Shown in pieces: positions 58,723 to 64,000 of a stretch of DNA of 64,000 bases. The DNA is from Renibacterium sp043789415. Its GTDB lineage: Bacteria; Actinomycetota; Actinomycetes; Actinomycetales; Micrococcaceae. Each line of letters opens with the position of its first letter. The stretch's first letter is position 1. The DNA lies in contig NZ_JBDLLW010000001.1 of assembly GCF_043789415.1 (NCBI RefSeq), positions 1 through 64,000 of the forward strand, read 5' to 3'. Made by a program: the position numbers and the translations under genes. The notes beneath the pieces are model-generated. The model was given only the letters and a program-made list of their open reading frames with translations. It did no database searches and had not been told where the DNA came from.

Positions 58723-59270
58723 GCGAGCCGACTGACGACTTTGAACTGGCCGGAGTGCCCGATGCGTTCCAGCGTCTCTGGACGCCTCATCGGCTGGCCT
58801 ATATCAAAGGTGGTCAGGCGCAGTTCAACAAAGGGCAGGAGGATTGTCCCTTCTGCCTGGCTCCGGGCCGCAGCGATGAAGAATCGCTGATTGCCTTCCG
58901 AGGCGAACTCTGCTTCGTGGTGCTCAATCTGTATCCGTACAATCCGGGGCACCTGCTGGTCTGCCCTTACCGACACGTTCCCGATTACACCGACCTGACG
59001 ATTGAGGAGACCGCTGAGTTCGCCGCGCTTTCGCAGCGCGGGATGAAGGTGCTCCGCAAGGTCGCCAAGCCCTCCGGATTCAATCTCGGGATGAACCAGG
59101 GGGTCACCGGCGGTGCGGGAGTTGCCGGGCACCTGCATCAGCACATCGTGCCTCGTTGGGGAGGCGATGGTAATTTTCTGCCGATCATTGCCCAGACCAA
59201 GGCGATCACTCAAACCCTGGGAGATGTGCGAGAGCAAGTCGCCCAGGCCTGGACAGAACAGCTGGACTGA
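58719..59270 (+). CDS. HIT domain protein (AP4A phosphorylase-like)
   Basis: 183 residues. CPFCLAPGRS is a possible zinc site, FVVLNLYPYNPGHLLVCPYR is the HIT N-terminal motif, and GVAGHLHQHIVPRW is the His triad (HxHxH). The order thrS-HIT-pgsA matches Rv2614c-Rv2613c-Rv2612c of M. tuberculosis, whose HIT enzyme is an AP4A phosphorylase. The overlap ATGA with thrS and the 2-base gap to pgsA indicate an operon. Confidence 0.9.
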   Translation: MSEPTDDFELAGVPDAFQRLWTPHRLAYIKGGQAQFNKGQEDCPFCLAPGRSDEESLIAFRGELCFVVLNLYPYNPGHLLVCPYRHVPDYTDLTIEETAEFAALSQRGMKVLRKVAKPSGFNLGMNQGVTGGAGVAGHLHQHIVPRWGGDGNFLPIIAQTKAITQTLGDVREQVAQAWTEQLD

Positions 59271-59272
59271 CA

Positions 59273-59893
59273 ATGCTGAACAAATATGCCAGAGGCCTGT
59301 TCGCAGCGATTTTCAGGCCGGTGGCTCAGCTCCTGGTCGGCTGGGGAGTCTCTCCCGATCTGGTGACCGTCGTCGGCACTCTGGGAGTGATGGCCGGGGC
59401 GCTGATTTGGTACCCGATGGGGCAGCTTTTCTGGGGCACCGTGGTGATCACGGTCTTTGTCTTCTCCGACATCATCGACGGCCTGATGGCCCGGGAAGTC
59501 AAGCGCCAGGGCCCGTGGGGGGCGTTCGTCGATTCTAATCTGGACCGGGTGGGGGATAGCAGCGTTTTCGTCGGCCTGGTGATCTGGTTCTTCCTCGGTG
59601 GGCAGAACCCGGCCATCGCCATTTTCGCTCTGATCTGCCTTGTGCTGAGTTCCCTGGTCTCTTATAGCAAAGCTCGCGCAGAGGGCCTGGGCCTGACCGC
59701 GAACGTGGGCATCGCTGAGCGTTCCGAGCGCCTCGTCGTGGTGCTGGTCACCACCGGCTTAGTGGGCCTGGGCATCCCCTCCGTGGTCTTGTTCATTGTG
59801 CTCATCCTGCTCGCGATAGCCAGCGTGATCACCATTTTTCAGCGAGTACGGGTGGTCCGGACGCAGGCAATGGCTCTTGAAGGTACGGAATAA
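59273..59893 (+). CDS. pgsA1: CDP-alcohol phosphatidyltransferase (phosphatidylinositol phosphate synthase)
   Basis: 206 residues with five or six membrane segments. The signature D66-x2-D69-G70-x2-A73-R74 ... G83-x3-D87-x3-D91 is complete (DIIDGLMAREVKRQGPWG...). By synteny with Rv2612c it condenses CDP-diacylglycerol with inositol-1-phosphate, the first step of phosphatidylinositol and its mannosides. In mycobacteria patA and pimA follow; here they do not, and pdxS comes next after 166 bases. The gene symbol is by synteny. Confidence 0.85.
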   Translation: MLNKYARGLFAAIFRPVAQLLVGWGVSPDLVTVVGTLGVMAGALIWYPMGQLFWGTVVITVFVFSDIIDGLMAREVKRQGPWGAFVDSNLDRVGDSSVFVGLVIWFFLGGQNPAIAIFALICLVLSSLVSYSKARAEGLGLTANVGIAERSERLVVVLVTTGLVGLGIPSVVLFIVLILLAIASVITIFQRVRVVRTQAMALEGTE

Positions 59894-59925
59894 GTCGCGA
59901 AATCACAGGCTGAATCAGTGCGCTG

Positions 59926-59990
59926 TGAGCAGGCCACAGAAATTCCTGTGGCCCTTAACAGTGGAATATCGACTGAAATTGGCCTGCTCA
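59926..59990 (+). repeat. Alternative hairpins between pgsA1 and pdxS
   Basis: An 8-base stem, GGCCACAG (59932-59939) with CTGTGGCC (59946-59953), competes with an 11-base stem, TGAGCAGGCCA (59926-59936) with TGGCCTGCTCA (59980-59990). Both need the same GGCCA, so only one can form. This is the layout of an attenuator; there is no T-tract, so it is not a plain intrinsic terminator. Confidence 0.5.
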
Positions 59991-60059
59991 TCGCTGCGGA
60001 ATGGCTAGGATCGGTGCTGATAGTGATGTGCGCCAAGCGCAGTATTTCGAGGAGCTGAA

Positions 60060-60968
60060 ATGTCCGAAACACCCGAACAGCCCGGAACTCTGACCGGAAG
60101 CAGCCGCGTGAAACGCGGCATGGCTGAAATGCTCAAGGGCGGGGTGATCATGGACGTGGTCACCGCTGAGCAGGCGCGGATCGCTGAGGACGCCGGAGCT
60201 GTCGCGGTAATGGCCCTGGAACGGGTTCCCGCCGATATTCGAGCACAGGGCGGCGTCTCCCGGATGAGCGATCCGGACATGATCGACAGCATTATCGAAG
60301 CGGTCTCCATCCCGGTGATGGCCAAGGCCCGGATTGGGCACTTCGTGGAGGCTCAGGTTCTGCAATCGCTCGGCGTGGACTACATCGACGAGTCAGAGGT
60401 GCTGACCCCGGCCGACTACACCAATCACATCGATAAGTGGAAGTTCACCGTGCCCTTCGTCTGCGGTGCCACCAATCTCGGTGAAGCGCTGCGCCGGATC
60501 AATGAAGGGGCGGCGATGATCCGCTCCAAGGGTGAGGCGGGGACCGGCGACGTCTCCAATGCGACCACCCATATGCGCCAGATCCGCGCCGAGATCAAGC
60601 GACTGGGCTCGATGGCGGAGGACGAACTCTACGTCGCAGCCAAGGAACTGCAAGCGCCCTTCGAACTCGTCAAGGAGGTCGCCCAGCGCGGTTCGCTCCC
60701 CGTGGTGCTGTTCACCGCTGGCGGCATCGCGACTCCCGCCGATGCCGCGATGATGATGCAACTCGGTGCCGATGGCGTCTTCGTCGGCTCCGGCATCTTC
60801 AAGTCGGGCAACCCGGCGCAGCGCGCCGCGGCGATCGTCAAGGCCACCACCTTCCACGACGATCCAGACGTGATCGCCAATGTCTCGCGCGGCCTGGGCG
60901 AGGCCATGGTCGGCATCAACGTCGAGGAAATCCCGGAACCGCACAGGCTGGCCGAACGCGGCTGGTAA
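60060..60968 (+). CDS. pdxS: Pyridoxal 5'-phosphate synthase subunit PdxS
   Basis: 302 residues. TIM-barrel enzyme with KRGMAEMLKGGVIMDVVTAE, VAVMALERVPADIRAQGGVS, the lysine-bearing VMAKARIGHFVEAQ, and GLGEAMVGINVEEIPEPHRL near the C-terminus. It makes PLP from ribose 5-phosphate, glyceraldehyde 3-phosphate and ammonia. GAGGAG precedes the ATG. The glutaminase partner PdxT, normally the next gene, is not in the window: a type I restriction gene occupies that position on the other strand. Confidence 0.97.
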   Translation: MSETPEQPGTLTGSSRVKRGMAEMLKGGVIMDVVTAEQARIAEDAGAVAVMALERVPADIRAQGGVSRMSDPDMIDSIIEAVSIPVMAKARIGHFVEAQVLQSLGVDYIDESEVLTPADYTNHIDKWKFTVPFVCGATNLGEALRRINEGAAMIRSKGEAGTGDVSNATTHMRQIRAEIKRLGSMAEDELYVAAKELQAPFELVKEVAQRGSLPVVLFTAGGIATPADAAMMMQLGADGVFVGSGIFKSGNPAQRAAAIVKATTFHDDPDVIANVSRGLGEAMVGINVEEIPEPHRLAERGW

Positions 60969-60998
60969 ATCCAGTACATCCCTCGTCTGATCGGTATC

Positions 60999-61069
60999 TC
61001 AGCACCACTTTCCAGGGTGAAAGTGGTGCTGAGGCGTTTCTGCTCCACTTTGCGGGCAGAAAGCGGTGC
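60999..61069. repeat. Second tandem pair of hairpins, after pdxS
   Basis: TCAGCACCACTTTC (60999-61012) pairs perfectly with GAAAGTGGTGCTGA (61019-61032) around CAGGGT. A degenerate partner follows: GCTCCACTTT (61042-61051) with AAAGCGGTGC (61060-61069). It lies between pdxS and the convergent hsdR gene. The arrangement of one perfect and one decayed hairpin repeats that at 8245-8315. Confidence 0.6.
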
Positions 61070-61096
61070 TGGTGTTAGTTCAGTCCGCGACGTGTC

Positions 61097-64000
61097 TCAA
61101 ACAGACGTCTTAGCGAACTCATGAAAGGCGCTAGCGATGAGTGAGATAAGTGTTGGTCGTCCAGGCGCGCTGGAGAAGAAATAGTCAGCCATTCTAGCGT
61201 GTGCTGCCTGGTTGTCCGACACGGCGAGCTTGAGGGCGTCGTCGAAGTCTGGGGACTCGCTAAACTGGCGGGTGGTGTTGACGCGAGCTTGCTGGACCAG
61301 AGTCTCGTTTTCCAGGAGGTTTCGCAACAAGCTTTCGATGAAGGACTGCTGCTGACCCGGGGTGAAGTCCTCGTCGCCGAACAGGTCGTTGAGGCGCTCA
61401 AGAACTTCCCGCAGCGCCACCAGCTTCGGGTCGCGGTTTGCACCGGTGCCGGCAGCAGTCATGCCCGCCAGGCCAATTCCGCCTTCCATCCCGATGTTGA
61501 CCTTGCCTCTGTCGACCTGCTTCACATGTGTGAGGGCAAGTCCACTGAGGTCGAGCTCCTCTCGGTCCGCACCTTCGCGGATAAGGGCTGAGAGGAGACG
61601 AAGGTAGATTGCCTTCTTCTCCAGTTCGGCATCGCCATAGTCGATGATTTGGGACATGAAGTCATAGATCCGGACAAACGAGCCAACGTCCTTGCGGAAC
61701 AACTCCAGCGTATTGATCTCCGCATTGTCGCCAGTGCCTCCATGCGCGAGCAAGGCTGCTTGCCAGCGTTCCCAGAACCGTTTTTGACCCGGACTGAGGG
61801 CCGCGGCGAGGGTGTTGTTGCCCCTGCCATTGACGTATGATTCGGCGCAGGCGTCGATCTCAGCTTTCGTGTAGATCGTCGCCTGATCGAGCTTAATGGA
61901 GATGTCGTGTACGAGATTGGGGTCGGTCTCAGTCTCCAGGAATGCGCCGAGGTAATACGGCTCGAAGGCATCGCGAATGTCAGCGGGATTGTTGACGAAG
62001 TCCACCACCTGGGTATCAACGGCACTCTTCACCTGCCCGTTTGGTGTGACGTACGTGCGGTTAAGTCTCGAAAGCGTCTGAACCGCCGTGACGCCCGAAA
62101 GCTTCCGATCAACGTACATCGCGCACAGTAACGGCTGATCAAAGCCTGTCTGGAACTTGTTGGCGACGATCATCACCTTATACTCGGGCTCACTGAATGT
62201 TGTGCGCAAGTCGTAGGTGCTCGGGTTCATGCTCGCTTCGGTGAAGTCCTTTGGCCCGGTCTCGGGGTCGCTGACCGAGCCAGAGAACGCGACTAGCGTC
62301 TGGTAGGCGAGTTGGCGGCGCTGCAGGTGCTTATCGATCGCGAACTTGTATCGCACGGCGGCCTTGCGGGAATCCGCGACCACCATGGCCTTCGCATGTC
62401 CGTCTAGCAACCCGGCGATTTGGTCGTGGAAGTGTTCGACAATGATGCCGGCCTTTTGGTCTATCGTCTGCGCGTGTAGTTTCACCCATCGCATCACCTG
62501 CTTGGTCGCCTCGGACTGATCCACTTCGCCACCACCGGTCTCGGCCTTCTGCCCGACTTGGAAGGCAAGCTGGTAGGAGTGATAGCCACGCAGGACATCG
62601 ATGATATAGCCCTCCTCGATCGCCTGCCTCATCGAATAGACGTGGAAAGGCAACGGCATCTCAGCCGGATTGTTGTCGGGACGACGGCCGAACAGCTCCA
62701 GCGTCTTGGCTTTCGGGGTGGCTGTGAACGCGAAGTAGGAGATGTTTTGCGACGCCGCACGCTCGGTCACCTCCGCAGCAAGAACGGCTTCCACGTCGAT
62801 CTCTCCGCCGTCGGCAAGGTCTTCGAGTTCCTCAGCGGTCAATACGGCCTTGAGCTGAGTGGCGGCTTGCCCGGTCTGGGAGGAGTGCGCCTCATCCGCA
62901 ATAACAGCGAAGCGTTTGCCGGAGAGCCCCTTGTTCTTTCGGATCTCATCTAGTGCGAAGGGGAAGGTCTGGATGGTGCAGACGATGATCAGCTTCCCGT
63001 CCGCCAGCACCTTCGCCAGCAACCCTGATTTTGACTTAGCCTCGGAGCGGACTGCCGTTTCGCGGTCGATGGCCACGACGATACCGTGGTCCCCGTCGAG
63101 TTGCCGGACCGCGTCCTGCAGTTGGGCGTCGAGCACAGTCCGATCAGTGATTAGGATGACGGAATCGAAGACTTTCTCGTTGTTCACCTGCAAACGCGCG
63201 AGCCGGTGCGAGAGCCAGGAGATGGAGTCAGTCTTCCCTGACCCAGCCGAGTGCTGGATCAGGTATTTGTGCCCAACGCCCTCCTCGATCACCTTTTCTG
63301 TGAGCTGGGTGACGGCTTCCCATTGGTGGAAGCGTGGGAAGCGGATCGATGCCGACTTCGTGGTCTTGCCGGTGATCGGGTCGGTCGAGATTTCGTGTTT
63401 GACGTACATGAACCGGCCGAGGATGCCGAGCCAGGCGTCTCGATCAAGTACACGCTCCCACAGGTACGACGACGGCGATCCGTTAGGGTTGATGGGATTC
63501 CCCGCTCCGCCTTCCTCGGTGCCACGATTGAAGGGCAGGAAGCGGGTGGCATCGCCAGCGAGTTTCGTAGCCATCTCTACTTCGGTGTTTGAGACCGCGA
63601 AATGCACCAGTGCGCCCCGACCCACGGTCAACAGCGGATGCACCCGGCCGGTGCCGGGATCCTTTGGCAGGCGATCAATCTTGTACTGCTTGACCGCGTC
63701 CGCGATGGACTGGACGAAATCTGTCTTGAGTTCCAGCGTCGCCACCGGTAGGCCGTTCACGAAAAGCACCAGATCGATCGAACGTCCGTCGGCAGGAGAA
63801 AAATAAACCTGCCGCATGACGCGCACTCGAACCTTCTCGTAGTCCTCAACGGTTTTGGCGTTCAGTGTGGATTCCGGCTTGAACTGACACATTCGTAGCC
63901 GAGCGTTAACGTGCTTGATCTCCCCGCGTAGCACATTCAAGGTGCCACCGCCGGATTCCACTGGGGTCTCAAGCTGTTTCACCACGCGGTCAAGCAGCAC
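61097..64000 (-). CDS. hsdR: Type I restriction endonuclease subunit R (5' end outside window)
   Basis: 967 residues are visible, and the frame is open to the window edge, so the N-terminus is missing. An N-terminal PD-(D/E)xK nuclease part shows IDLVLFVNGLPVATLELKTD (the D...ExK signature). The SF2 motor follows: HSAGSGKTDS (Walker A), ADEAHSSQTG (DEAD-box-like), YFAFTATPKAKTLELFGRR and NKFQTGFDQPLLCAMYVDRK. The C-terminal region with SLLRNLLENETLVQQ interacts with the other subunits. It is the restriction subunit that translocates and cuts DNA; hsdM and hsdS should lie upstream of the gene, beyond base 64,000. It sits where pdxT would be expected, suggesting an inserted defence locus. Confidence 0.93.
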   Translation of the reverse strand: MLLDRVVKQLETPVESGGGTLNVLRGEIKHVNARLRMCQFKPESTLNAKTVEDYEKVRVRVMRQVYFSPADGRSIDLVLFVNGLPVATLELKTDFVQSIADAVKQYKIDRLPKDPGTGRVHPLLTVGRGALVHFAVSNTEVEMATKLAGDATRFLPFNRGTEEGGAGNPINPNGSPSSYLWERVLDRDAWLGILGRFMYVKHEISTDPITGKTTKSASIRFPRFHQWEAVTQLTEKVIEEGVGHKYLIQHSAGSGKTDSISWLSHRLARLQVNNEKVFDSVILITDRTVLDAQLQDAVRQLDGDHGIVVAIDRETAVRSEAKSKSGLLAKVLADGKLIIVCTIQTFPFALDEIRKNKGLSGKRFAVIADEAHSSQTGQAATQLKAVLTAEELEDLADGGEIDVEAVLAAEVTERAASQNISYFAFTATPKAKTLELFGRRPDNNPAEMPLPFHVYSMRQAIEEGYIIDVLRGYHSYQLAFQVGQKAETGGGEVDQSEATKQVMRWVKLHAQTIDQKAGIIVEHFHDQIAGLLDGHAKAMVVADSRKAAVRYKFAIDKHLQRRQLAYQTLVAFSGSVSDPETGPKDFTEASMNPSTYDLRTTFSEPEYKVMIVANKFQTGFDQPLLCAMYVDRKLSGVTAVQTLSRLNRTYVTPNGQVKSAVDTQVVDFVNNPADIRDAFEPYYLGAFLETETDPNLVHDISIKLDQATIYTKAEIDACAESYVNGRGNNTLAAALSPGQKRFWERWQAALLAHGGTGDNAEINTLELFRKDVGSFVRIYDFMSQIIDYGDAELEKKAIYLRLLSALIREGADREELDLSGLALTHVKQVDRGKVNIGMEGGIGLAGMTAAGTGANRDPKLVALREVLERLNDLFGDEDFTPGQQQSFIESLLRNLLENETLVQQARVNTTRQFSESPDFDDALKLAVSDNQAAHARMADYFFSSAPGRPTLISLIASAFHEFAKTSV

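Overview
The window comes from the chromosome of a high-G+C Gram-positive actinobacterium, most likely a member of the Micrococcaceae (Arthrobacter/Psychromicrobium/Renibacterium-like). The markers are a complete Pup-proteasome locus (arc/mpa, dop, pup, prcB, prcA, pafA, fused pafBC), the mycothiol enzyme MshC, the RNA polymerase-binding protein RbpA, a tatA-tatC-helY cluster, a thrS-HIT-pgsA cluster and many GTG starts with ATGA/GTGA overlaps. The species assignment is inference; no rRNA is present.

Bases 1 to about 3,900 are visibly richer in A+T than the rest. They hold the 3' end of a polymorphic-toxin locus: the C-terminal toxin domain of a protein that begins upstream of the window, its immunity gene, a second and broken toxin/immunity pair, further immunity-like pseudogenes, and three small intact immunity-like genes. 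Both toxin/immunity copies carry a one-base indel that the other copy reveals.

Bases 3,959-20,154 are metabolic. They hold an unusual zinc-ribbon SDR protein overlapping glgC, divergent glgA, and a fatty-acid module (acyl-CoA oxidase/dehydrogenase, TetR regulator, thiolase, FabG4-type reductase, MaoC dehydratase) with the gene content of the mycobacterial fadE5-fadA2-fabG4-htdX locus and a clear operator. Then come kynureninase, an ArsR-SRPBCC pair with an apparently leaderless promoter, tRNA-Leu(GAG) with its terminator, an M20 peptidase and an acyl-CoA dehydrogenase.

Bases 20,195-28,098 carry small conserved actinobacterial proteins, an aldo/keto reductase, uppP-mshC, a PAC2 protein, HAD and site-2 protease genes, and trmI. 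Bases 28,269-38,580 are the Pup-proteasome region with two FKBP-type isomerases. Bases 38,650-47,848 hold an amino acid permease, tatAC, helY, an amidohydrolase, a polyprenol-phosphate mannose synthase and rbpA.

Between the amidohydrolase and ppm1 is a 403-base gap. It contains a long perfect inverted repeat, further hairpins and a 23-codon ORF with a CxxC motif whose ribosome binding site can be folded into a hairpin. I regard this as the best candidate for something undescribed.

Bases 47,956-64,000 carry an SPFH/NfeD pair, a MocR regulator divergent from a YczE-type membrane protein, rlmA, an S9 peptidase behind a repeat array, peptide deformylase, gluconokinase, thrS-HIT-pgsA, pdxS without an adjacent pdxT, and the 3' part of a type I restriction hsdR gene that runs off the window. 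Several intergenic regions carry strong dyad elements, some in perfect-plus-degenerate pairs. I saw no CRISPR array, insertion sequence, rRNA or origin.
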